Notes under the pieces: generated by a model
Seen by the model: the letters and a program-made list of their open reading frames with translations, nothing else
Told to the model about the DNA's origin: nothing
Database searches by the model: none
In this document: piece by piece, positions 24,741 through 32,384 of the stretch
How positions within the stretch are numbered: the first letter of the stretch is position 1
Layout: the number at the start of each line of letters is the position of its first letter
Made by a program: the position numbers and the translations under genes
Assembly: GCF_017315705.1 (NCBI RefSeq)
Contig: NZ_JAFLRF010000051.1
Span: forward strand, 1 to 35,537
DNA length: 35,537 nucleotides
Direction of reading: 5' to 3'
From: Trinickia mobilis
Lineage (GTDB): Bacteria > Pseudomonadota > Gammaproteobacteria > Burkholderiales > Burkholderiaceae

Positions 24741-25908
24741 ACCGACACCACGCTCGTCACTTCCCCAACGCCAGCTGTCGATCGCCGGGATAGCGGGAGC
24801 CATCGTTGCCGTCGTCATCGTGGCCGCCGGCGTCACCGTGCGTGTGACCGACGCGCGCCGGCTCAAGAACTGGACCGAGGCCGAGGCGATTCCGACCGTG
24901 ACCGTCATCGCGCCGGCGCAGCCGGCATCGGGCGGCATGCTCGACCTGCCCGGACGCCTGGAGGCGTTCACGAGCGCCCCCATCTATGCGCGCGTGAGCG
25001 GCTACTTGAAATCGTGGCGCGTCGATATCGGCGATCGCGTAAAGGCGGGCGAGGAGCTTGCCATTATCGATACGCCGGAGCTCGACCAGCAGTTGAACCA
25101 GGCGAAGGCCGATCTCGCCAGTGCTCAAGCCGACGCGTCCCTGGCCAAGACGAGCGCCGAGCGCTGGCAAGCGCTGCTGGCCTCCGATTCCGTGTCCCGC
25201 CAGGAGGTGGACGACCGCACGCAAGACTACGCAGCCAAGAAGGCTCGCGTCATCTCGGCGCAGGCTAACGTCGACCGGCTCGTCGCGACGAAGGCCTTCG
25301 CGAAGATCGTCGCGCCGTTCGACGGCGTGATTACCGCGCGCAATACCGATATCGGCGCGTTGATCAATGCCGGCAGCGGCAGCGAAGCGCAGCTCTTTTC
25401 GGTATCGAGCGTGGACAAGTTGCGCGTCTACGTGCACGTGCCGCAAGACTACGCGCCGATGGTCAAGCCCGGCGACACCGCGGCGTTCACCGTCCCCGAA
25501 TTCCCAGGCAAGCGCTTCGCGGCGCAAGTCGTCGGCCTCGCCGACTCGGTCAACGCAGCATCGGGTACGACGCTCGTGCAGCTGATGGTCGACAATCCCG
25601 GCCATCTGCTGCTGCCGGGCAGCTTCGTCAATCTGCACTTCGCACTGCCGGTGCGCGCGGGCACGTTGCGCGTGCCGGCGAGCACGCTGATATTCGACGA
25701 TCACGGGCTGCGCCTCGCGACCGTCGACGACCACGATGAAGTTCATTTCAAGCCCGTGGCGATCGAGCAGGATCTCGGCAACGCGGTCCAGATCGGCTCG
25801 GGACTCGCGGCAAGCGATCGCGTCATCGATACGCCGCCCGACGGCCTCGCCGAGGGCGATCACGTTCACGTAGCCAGCGCGGCGGGCAAGGCGGCGCATC
25901 ATGGCTAA
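24730..25908 (+). CDS. Periplasmic membrane-fusion protein of the first RND pump
   Basis: A 392-residue HlyD/AcrA-type adaptor. A hydrophobic anchor lies at residues 18-40, the lipoyl/barrel-sandwich halves are at SAPIYARVSGYLKSWRVDIGDRVKAGEELAIID and FAKIVAPFDGVITARNTDIGALI, and an alpha-helical hairpin between them includes LDQQLNQAKADLASAQAD. It bridges the permease to the outer-membrane channel. GAGG lies eight bases before the ATG. It overlaps the permease gene and, by eight bases, the outer-membrane factor gene, so the three subunits are co-translated. The C-terminal HHG tail is short and unremarkable. Confidence 0.92.
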   Translation: MSSEPTPRSSLPQRQLSIAGIAGAIVAVVIVAAGVTVRVTDARRLKNWTEAEAIPTVTVIAPAQPASGGMLDLPGRLEAFTSAPIYARVSGYLKSWRVDIGDRVKAGEELAIIDTPELDQQLNQAKADLASAQADASLAKTSAERWQALLASDSVSRQEVDDRTQDYAAKKARVISAQANVDRLVATKAFAKIVAPFDGVITARNTDIGALINAGSGSEAQLFSVSSVDKLRVYVHVPQDYAPMVKPGDTAAFTVPEFPGKRFAAQVVGLADSVNAASGTTLVQLMVDNPGHLLLPGSFVNLHFALPVRAGTLRVPASTLIFDDHGLRLATVDDHDEVHFKPVAIEQDLGNAVQIGSGLAASDRVIDTPPDGLAEGDHVHVASAAGKAAHHG

Positions 25909-27376
25909 GCTCGCCACATTCGCCTTGCTGGCGGGCACCGCAGCGCTGAGCGCCTGCTCGCTGGCGCCTCGTTACACCGTGCCCGAGGTGCCCGTGGCGC
26001 AGGCGTACCGCACGCAAGAGCCGTGGACTGCGGCCTCCCCCGCCGACCGGCTCGATCGTGCGGGATGGTGGAAGCTCTATGGCGAGCCCCAGCTCGACGA
26101 CCTCGAACAACGGCTGATCGCCAACAATCACGACCTGCGCGCCGCGTACTTTCACTACGTGCAGTCTCAGGCGTTCGTCAAGCAGGTCAGCTCGCAGCTT
26201 TATCCTCAAGTGTCGACAGCGGGCAACGCGCAGCGCGCTCGCGAATCCGACACGCGCCCGTTGCGCGGCGCGACCGCGCCGACGGACTACAACTCGGTGA
26301 CGCTCGGCGCCGAGGTCGACTATGAAGTCGATCTGTGGGGACGGGTTCGCGATTCCATCGCCGCAGGCAAGGACGAAAGCGAAGCGACGAAAGCCGACCT
26401 CGCTTCGACGCAATTGAGTCTTGAAGTCGAACTGGCGCGCAGCTACCTCGACCTGCGCAGCTTCGACCAGCAAATCCACCTTCTCGAAGGCACCGCGCAG
26501 GCCTACCAGAAAGCGCTCGACCTGACTCGCACGCTGCACGACGGCGGCGTGACGTCGGGCCTCGACGTGGCCCGCGCGAAGACGCAACTGTCGTCCGCGC
26601 AGTCGGACCTTACGCAGGTGGAGGCCAAGCGCGCGCTGGTCGAGCACGCGATCGCCGCGTTGGTGGGCGCGCCGGCATCGGACTTCCGGATCGCGCCCAG
26701 CGTCGATCCGGTCGCGTTGCCCGCGATTCCGGTCGGCGTGCCTTCGGCGTTGCTGCAGCGCCGCCCCGATGTCGCCGCCGCCGAGCGGCGCGTGGCAGAG
26801 GCTAATGCGGAGATCGGCGTCGCGCGTACGGCGTACTTCCCGTCGCTTACGTTGAGCGCCCAAGGCGGCGTGCAGAGTTCGGTGTATGCGGATTTGCTCA
26901 GCGCGCCAAGCTCGTTCTGGGCGATCGGACCGACGCTTGCGGTGTATCTCTTCGACGGCGGCAAGCGGCGAGCCCAAGTCGAGTCCGCCAAGGCGGCAAA
27001 ATCGGAGGCAGCCGAACGCTACCGGAGCGTGGTGCTCGCCTCCTTCAAGCAAGTCGAAGACGACTTGACGCTGCTCACCGAACTGGGCACCGCGACCGCT
27101 CAGCAACAAGACGCCGCCAGTGCCGCCGATCTCTCGGTCAATCTCGCGCTCTCGCGCTACCGGCGCGGCGCGGTCAGCTATCTGGACGTCGTCGAGGCGC
27201 AATCCGCCGCGCTCGAATCGGAACGCAGCGTGATCGAGATCCGGACTCAGCAGCTCGACGCGAACGTGGACCTCATTCGCGCACTCGGCGGCGGCTGGAC
27301 TGACGACACGCTCAATTCTGCGCGGGCGCCGGATCCCGTCAGCAAGACATTGCCGGATACGCCAGGGGCAGGATGA
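25901..27376 (+). CDS. NodT-type outer-membrane efflux lipoprotein (first RND pump)
   Basis: A 491-residue outer-membrane factor of the TolC/OprM/NodT family. The lipoprotein signal ends at LSAC with Cys19, followed by SLAPRYTVPEVPV, and two OEP repeats follow, each with long coiled-coil helices (WWKLYGEPQLDDLEQRL; the second begins near GVPSALLQRRPDVAAAERRV). It forms the exit duct of the pump. Its TGA lies inside the stem-loop shared with the convergent second operon. Confidence 0.92.
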   Translation: MAKLATFALLAGTAALSACSLAPRYTVPEVPVAQAYRTQEPWTAASPADRLDRAGWWKLYGEPQLDDLEQRLIANNHDLRAAYFHYVQSQAFVKQVSSQLYPQVSTAGNAQRARESDTRPLRGATAPTDYNSVTLGAEVDYEVDLWGRVRDSIAAGKDESEATKADLASTQLSLEVELARSYLDLRSFDQQIHLLEGTAQAYQKALDLTRTLHDGGVTSGLDVARAKTQLSSAQSDLTQVEAKRALVEHAIAALVGAPASDFRIAPSVDPVALPAIPVGVPSALLQRRPDVAAAERRVAEANAEIGVARTAYFPSLTLSAQGGVQSSVYADLLSAPSSFWAIGPTLAVYLFDGGKRRAQVESAKAAKSEAAERYRSVVLASFKQVEDDLTLLTELGTATAQQQDAASAADLSVNLALSRYRRGAVSYLDVVEAQSAALESERSVIEIRTQQLDANVDLIRALGGGWTDDTLNSARAPDPVSKTLPDTPGAG

Positions 27377-27411
27377 TAGGGAAGACGGTGCGTCTCTTTC
27401 ATCCCGCCCCT
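27364..27411. terminator. Shared bidirectional stem-loop between convergent operons
   Basis: AGGGGCAGGATG (27364-27375) pairs with CATCCCGCCCCT (27400-27411) with one mismatch; inside the loop AGACG-GTG-CGTCT (27383-27395) forms a second perfect hairpin. The outer stem includes most of both stop codons (27374-27376 plus, 27412-27410 minus). It probably acts on transcripts from both RND operons. Confidence 0.7.
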
Positions 27412-28882
27412 ACGGCAAGATCGCGTGCTGCGACTGCTGCCGCGGATCGTGCATGGCAGCGCTCGACCACCCTCCCCCCAGATCGCCGATCAGCGACGCC
27501 GCGTCGAGCAGCCTTTGCTGCCGCACATTCAGCGCGCTTTGCTCGTCGTTCAACTGCGTGGTCTGCGCGACCGCGACAGTCGTGTAGTCGACCGTGCCCG
27601 CCTGGTATTCGTTGAGCGCGATTTCCGTGCCGCGTTTCGCGTCGCGCACGGCGGCGGCGAGCACATCGGCCTGCTGGGACAGAATGCGCAAGCCGGCGAG
27701 GTCGTTCTCGACGTTCTCGAACGCGGTGAGCACGGTGCCGCGATAGTTCGCCACCGTCGCGTCGTAGGCCGCCTTCGCCGCCGCCACTTCGGCGCTGCGC
27801 TCGCCGCCGTCGAACAGCGTCTCGGTCGCGCTGCCGCCGAGCGACCACACGTAGTTGCTGATGTGCAGCAAGCCGTTCAGCGGCGACTGCGTAAAGCCGT
27901 CGAGCGCCGACAGCGAGACCGCCGGGTAGTAGGCAGCCACGGCGACGCCGATCGACGCGTTGGCCGCCGCCATCTGACGCTCGGCGACGGCGATGTCGGG
28001 CCGGCGTTCGAGGAGCGTCGACGGCACGCCCGCGGGGATCGCGGGCTGCGTCGGCAGCGCGGTGCTGTGCGGGATCGTCAGGTCCTCGGGGTTCTTGCCG
28101 ACGAGCACCGCAATCGCATGCGCGTTTTGCGCGCGAGCCACGCCGAGCGCGATCAGGCTCGCCTGCGCGTTTTCGAGCTGGGTGCGCGCGGTGATCAGAT
28201 CGGACGGCGGCACCGTGCCGGCCTTGTCCTGGTCGGCGACGACGCGCAGGTAGCCCGTGTAAGCATCGACGGTGTGCTGCAGGAGGTCGATGTTGGCGTC
28301 GGTGATCCGCAGATCGATGACGGCCGTCGCGAGCGCGATCTGCTCGGACAGCGTCGCGTTCGCAAGCGTCGCTTCGCTCGCCTGCGCGGTCGCGGCGCTT
28401 TGTTCGATCTGGCGGCGCACGAGGCCCCACAAGTCCGGCGCCCAACTGACGTCGCCTTCGAGCGAGCCCGAATTGTTCACCGGCTGGAAGTTGGAAAGCC
28501 GCGAGCTGCTTGCGCTGCTCAGGTTTCCGGTCGGGCTGCGCGCGCGCGTCACCGAGCCGGTGACGCCGATTGCCGGAAAAAGCGCACTGCGCGCCACGCG
28601 CACTTCAGCGAGCGCCTGCTGATAGTTCGCGTAGTCGAGGCGCACGGTCTGGTTCGAGACTAAGACGAGCGGTTCGAGTTCATCGAGCAACGGATCGTGA
28701 AAGCCGGTCCACCAGTCGCCCTTGGGGCCGGCCGCGGCATCGGGCTCGGCCTCGGTCCATCCTTCGAGCTCCTGATAATGCGCGGGCACGGCAACCTGCG
28801 GCCGGTGGTAATTCGGCCCGACCATGCAGCCGCCGAGCAGCAGGGCAACGGCGGCGGCCAGCGGTTTGGATAAGGGTTTCAT
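27410..28882 (-). CDS. NodT-type outer-membrane efflux lipoprotein (MdtABC-like system)
   Basis: A 490-residue outer-membrane factor. The lipoprotein signal is MKPLSKPLAAAVALLLGGC with Cys19, then MVGPNYHRPQV, and two OEP repeats with coiled-coil helices follow (second around GVPSTLLERRPDIAVAERQM). The start at 28882 overlaps the stop of the MdtC-like gene (ATGA); upstream extension of the open frame is a shadow of that gene. It is the last gene of the minus-strand efflux operon. Enteric mdtABC operons have no outer-membrane gene of their own and use TolC, so the dedicated channel here is the usual pseudomonad/Burkholderia arrangement. Confidence 0.92.
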   Translation of the reverse strand: MKPLSKPLAAAVALLLGGCMVGPNYHRPQVAVPAHYQELEGWTEAEPDAAAGPKGDWWTGFHDPLLDELEPLVLVSNQTVRLDYANYQQALAEVRVARSALFPAIGVTGSVTRARSPTGNLSSASSSRLSNFQPVNNSGSLEGDVSWAPDLWGLVRRQIEQSAATAQASEATLANATLSEQIALATAVIDLRITDANIDLLQHTVDAYTGYLRVVADQDKAGTVPPSDLITARTQLENAQASLIALGVARAQNAHAIAVLVGKNPEDLTIPHSTALPTQPAIPAGVPSTLLERRPDIAVAERQMAAANASIGVAVAAYYPAVSLSALDGFTQSPLNGLLHISNYVWSLGGSATETLFDGGERSAEVAAAKAAYDATVANYRGTVLTAFENVENDLAGLRILSQQADVLAAAVRDAKRGTEIALNEYQAGTVDYTTVAVAQTTQLNDEQSALNVRQQRLLDAASLIGDLGGGWSSAAMHDPRQQSQHAILP

Positions 28883-31800
28883 GATGCCTCCCGCCGGTTC
28901 CACGGCAGCGCGGCGCTCCACTTCCCGATCCGGCTGCGCAGGCGATCGAGATAGAGGTAGATCACAGGCGTCGTATACAGCGTAAAGACCTGGCTCAGGA
29001 TCAAGCCCCCCATCACGGTGACGCCCAGCGGCTGGCGCAGCGACGCCCCCTGTCCGATCCCGACCGCGAGCGGCACGGCGCCGAGCACGGCCGCGGCGGT
29101 CGTCATCATGATCGGCCGCAGCCGCACGACGGCGGCTTCGTGGATCGCCTGCTTCGCGTCCCTTCCCTGATTGCGCTGCAACTGGATCGCGACGTCGACC
29201 ATCATGATCCCGTTCTTCTTGACGATGCCGATCAAGAGGATGATGCCGATCAACGCGATCACCGAGAACGGCGTGCCGAGAATCAGCATCGCGAGCGTCG
29301 CGCCGATGCCCGCGGAAGGCAGCGTCGAGAGAATCGTGAGCGGGTGAATGGTGTTCTCGTAGAGCACGCCGAGCACGAGGTACACGACGACGAGTGCCGC
29401 CAGGATCAGGAGCGGAATCGCGAACATCGACTGTGCAAAGGCTTGCGCAGCGCCCGCGAACGCGCCGTGGATCGACGCGGGCATGCCGATCGCCTGCGCG
29501 GCTTTGTCGATCGCGATCTGCGCCTGGCTCAGCGAACCGCCAGTCGGCAGGTTGAACGAAATCGTCCCGGCAACGAGCCCGCTCTGGTGGTTGACCTGCG
29601 TCGCCGTGTGGTTGTTGACGTAGGTCGTCATGGCGGGCAGCGGCACCATGCTCTCGGCTGCGGTGCTGTCGGCGCTGCCGCTCGAACTGCCGCCTTTGCT
29701 GTTCGAAATGCTGTTGGTGAGCTGATTGGCTTCGGCGTCCGCGTTGAGCGAGTTGGTCTTCGCCGCGCCGGTTTGCGCCGCGCCGACCGCGACCGCCTGC
29801 CGGATCGCCGAGACGGTGCCGCCCGGCATCTGCGTCTGCTGCGTGCCGCTCGGGTTGCCCGCCGCGGCGCTCAAGAACACGTTGTCGAGCGTCTGCGGAT
29901 ACTGCCAGTACGCCGGCGCCACTTCCATCACCACGAAGTACTGGTTGAGCGCGTTGTAGATCGTCGAGACCGTGCGCTGGCCGAATGCGTCGTACAGCAC
30001 GTTGTCGATCTGGTTCGGCTCGAAGCTGTAACGCCGCGCGGTGCTGCGGTTGATGCTGATGTACGTCTGCAGGCCGTTTTGCTGCAGGTCCGAGTTCACG
30101 TCGGTCATCTGCGTGCGGTACTTGCCGAGCTCGGTCACGAGACGCGGCACCCATTTGAAGAGCGCGTCGGGGTCGTCGCTCGTCAGCGTGTACTGGTACT
30201 CGGCCGCGGATTGCCGCCCGCCGATCCGCAAGTCCTGCTGCGCCTGCAGGAAGAGCCGCGCGCCCGACACGGCGTTGAGCTCCGGCCGCAGCCGGTTGAC
30301 GACCTCGGCCGCCGAAAGATGGCGCTCGTTGAGCGGCTTCAGTTCGATATAGACGTTCGCGGAGTTGAGCGCGCGGCCGCCGGTAAAGCCCGCGACGGCC
30401 GCCACCGCGGGGTCCTTCTGCACGATGTCCTGCAATTGCGCGAGCTTCTTTTGCATCGCGGGGAACGAGATGCTCTGGTCGGCGATGATCTGGCCGATCA
30501 GGATGCCGGTGTCCTGCTCGGGAAAGAACGTCGCGGGCAGCAGCTTGAACAGGAACACGTTCGCCACCAGCAGACCGATCAGCACGAGGCCGATCAGCAA
30601 CGCGTGGTCGAGCACGGCGTGCAGCGAGCGCGAATACGCGTTCTTGAAGCGGTCGAATTGCGCCTCGATCCGCAGCGCCCAGCGCGCTTTCGAATGCCCG
30701 GCGCTCTGGCGCGTGAGCACGTAGGCGCACATCGTCGGCGTGACGGTCAGCGAAATCAAGAGCGAAATCAGGATCGCGATCGACAGCGTCACCGCGAACT
30801 CGTGAAACAGCAGGCCGACGATGCCCGGCATCAAGAGGATCGGCAGGAACACCGCGATCAGCGACAGGCTCATCGAAATCACCGTGAAGCCCACCTCGGC
30901 GCTGCCCTGCAAGGCCGCCTCGCGCGGCGCCATGCCCGCCTCCAGGTGCCGCACGATGTTCTCGAGCACCACCACCGCATCGTCGACGACGAAGCCGGTG
31001 CCGATCGTCAGCGCCATCAGCGACAGGTTGTCGATGCTGTAGCCGAGCAGGTACATCGGCCCGAACGTGCCGACGATCGACAGCGGCAGCGCGGTGGCCG
31101 GAATCAGCGTCGCGCGCGGCGACAGCAGGAACACGAACACCACGCCGATCACGAGCAGCACGGCGAGAAAGAGCGTGCGCTCGGTATCGCCGACCGAAGA
31201 GGCGACCGATTGCGAACGGTCGAGCGCGACGCCCACGCGAATGCTGCTCGGCAGCGCCGCCTCGATGATAGGCAGCCTCGCGCGGATCTGCTGGACCGTC
31301 TTCACGACGTTGCCGCCCGGCATCGGATAGACGATCACGAGCACGGACGACTTGCCGTTGTAGAGCCCGGCGTTGCGGATGTTCTCGTTGGAGTCGATGA
31401 CTTCGGCCACGTCGCCGAGCTTGACCGGCGCGTCGTTGCGGTAGGCGACGATGAGGTCGCGATAGGGCTTGGCGCTGCTGATCTGGTCGTTCGACAAAAT
31501 CTCGTAGCGCTGGTCGCCCTGGTCGATGTGTCCTTTCGCGCTGTTCGCGTTGGCGGCGGAGATCGCGGCGCGCACGTCTTCGAGGCCGATGCCGTAGCTC
31601 GTCAGCTTGCCCGGCTGCAGCTCGACGCGCACGCTCGGCAGCGCGCCGCCGCCGAGCGTGATCTGGCCGACGCCGCTGATCTGCGAGAGCTGCTGCTGAA
31701 TCACGGAATCGGCCGAGTCGTAGAGCTGGGCCTTGGTCAGCGTGTCCGAGGTGAGCGCGAGGACCATGACCGGCGCGTCCGCCGGGTTGTACTGGCGATA

Positions 31801-32184
31801 GGTGGGGTTGCTGCGCAGGGTCGTCGGCAAGTCGGCGCGGGCGGCCTGGATCGCCGCTTCGACGTCGCGCGAGGCGCCGTTGATGTCGCGGTTCAGGTCG
31901 AACACGACCACGATCAACGACGAACTCGTATAGCTGATCGACGTGAGCTGGTTCACGCCGGCAATGGTCGCGAGGCGCCGCTCGAGCGGCTCGGCCACCG
32001 TGGACGCCATGATCTCCGGACTGCCGCCCGCCATGTTCGCCTGCACGACGACGACCGGATAAGCGACGTTGGGCAGCGGCGCGACCGGCAGCCGGAAATA
32101 AGCGAGCGCACCCGACAGCGCAATCGCGATCGCCAGCAGCGTGGTCGCGACGGGCCGCCGGATGAAGATCGCCGAGATGTTCAC
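28879..32184 (-). CDS. mdtC: MdtC/MuxC-like RND efflux permease
   Basis: A 1101-residue RND subunit colinear with E. coli MdtC (IFIRRPVATTLLAIAIALSG, RDINGASRDVEAAI, NPADAPVMVLALTSDT). Proton-relay Asp401-Asp402 (GFVVDDAVVVLEN) and the GIVKKNGIMMVDVA lysine are present. It is about 75 residues longer than MdtC because of a low-complexity Gly/Ser/Ala/Asn/Gln insertion at about residues 773-845 in the second periplasmic loop. MdtB and MdtC form a mixed trimer in E. coli that exports bile salts and novobiocin. The GTG start at 32184 follows GGGAGG and overlaps the stop of a small open frame made of the palindrome array. Confidence 0.9.
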   Translation of the reverse strand: MNISAIFIRRPVATTLLAIAIALSGALAYFRLPVAPLPNVAYPVVVVQANMAGGSPEIMASTVAEPLERRLATIAGVNQLTSISYTSSSLIVVVFDLNRDINGASRDVEAAIQAARADLPTTLRSNPTYRQYNPADAPVMVLALTSDTLTKAQLYDSADSVIQQQLSQISGVGQITLGGGALPSVRVELQPGKLTSYGIGLEDVRAAISAANANSAKGHIDQGDQRYEILSNDQISSAKPYRDLIVAYRNDAPVKLGDVAEVIDSNENIRNAGLYNGKSSVLVIVYPMPGGNVVKTVQQIRARLPIIEAALPSSIRVGVALDRSQSVASSVGDTERTLFLAVLLVIGVVFVFLLSPRATLIPATALPLSIVGTFGPMYLLGYSIDNLSLMALTIGTGFVVDDAVVVLENIVRHLEAGMAPREAALQGSAEVGFTVISMSLSLIAVFLPILLMPGIVGLLFHEFAVTLSIAILISLLISLTVTPTMCAYVLTRQSAGHSKARWALRIEAQFDRFKNAYSRSLHAVLDHALLIGLVLIGLLVANVFLFKLLPATFFPEQDTGILIGQIIADQSISFPAMQKKLAQLQDIVQKDPAVAAVAGFTGGRALNSANVYIELKPLNERHLSAAEVVNRLRPELNAVSGARLFLQAQQDLRIGGRQSAAEYQYTLTSDDPDALFKWVPRLVTELGKYRTQMTDVNSDLQQNGLQTYISINRSTARRYSFEPNQIDNVLYDAFGQRTVSTIYNALNQYFVVMEVAPAYWQYPQTLDNVFLSAAAGNPSGTQQTQMPGGTVSAIRQAVAVGAAQTGAAKTNSLNADAEANQLTNSISNSKGGSSSGSADSTAAESMVPLPAMTTYVNNHTATQVNHQSGLVAGTISFNLPTGGSLSQAQIAIDKAAQAIGMPASIHGAFAGAAQAFAQSMFAIPLLILAALVVVYLVLGVLYENTIHPLTILSTLPSAGIGATLAMLILGTPFSVIALIGIILLIGIVKKNGIMMVDVAIQLQRNQGRDAKQAIHEAAVVRLRPIMMTTAAAVLGAVPLAVGIGQGASLRQPLGVTVMGGLILSQVFTLYTTPVIYLYLDRLRSRIGKWSAALPWNRREAS

Positions 32185-32384
32185 GGCGCCTCCCGCCAGG
32201 CCGCCCTAAGGGGCGTAGCAGGGAATTCGCGGAGCATCGCTCCGCGCCTGCGCAGCCGGCCGGCTTTGCAAAGCCGGCCGTGGACGGCGCCAGCCCCCTC
32301 GGGGGGCGCTTTGCATGGGACCGGAGTAAGCGCTAAAGCGCTAACTCCGGTCGACAGCGAACGAATGTGAGCGTGGGGGCCCAT
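32181..32384 (-). other. Small coupling open frame across the palindrome array (67 codons)
   Basis: The minus strand has a strong GGGGAGG site at the end of the MdtB-like gene, an ATG overlapping its stop (TGATG), 67 open codons and a TGA overlapping the GTG of the MdtC-like gene (GTGA). The residues are Arg/Ala/Pro-rich and come from hairpin sequence, so a working protein is unlikely. A frame open across the whole insert with overlaps at both ends could nonetheless carry ribosomes from MdtB to MdtC. Confidence 0.4.
32228..32351. repeat. Multi-hairpin palindrome array between the MdtB- and MdtC-like genes
   Basis: Four successive palindromes: CGCGGAGC-ATC-GCTCCGCG (32228-32246); a perfect 22-base palindrome centred on TTTGCAAA (32258-32279); GCCCCC-TCG-GGGGGC (32293-32307); and ACCGGAGT/ACTCCGGT (32320-32351) enclosing two AGCGCT palindromes. 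It resembles the mosaic G+C-rich repeat elements of Burkholderiaceae intergenic regions. Inside an operon it may tune mRNA stability or the MdtB to MdtC ratio. Confidence 0.75.

Noticed and set aside
21519..24983. A minus-strand open frame of over 1100 codons opposite the RND permease and fusion-protein genes
   Set aside because: It is Arg/Asp/His-rich with no family motifs and lies antisense to two clear genes; a shadow of high-G+C codon use.
29140..32370. A plus-strand open frame of over 1000 codons opposite the MdtC-like gene
   Set aside because: Composition dominated by Arg/Asp/Val/His and no domain; antisense shadow of a real RND gene.
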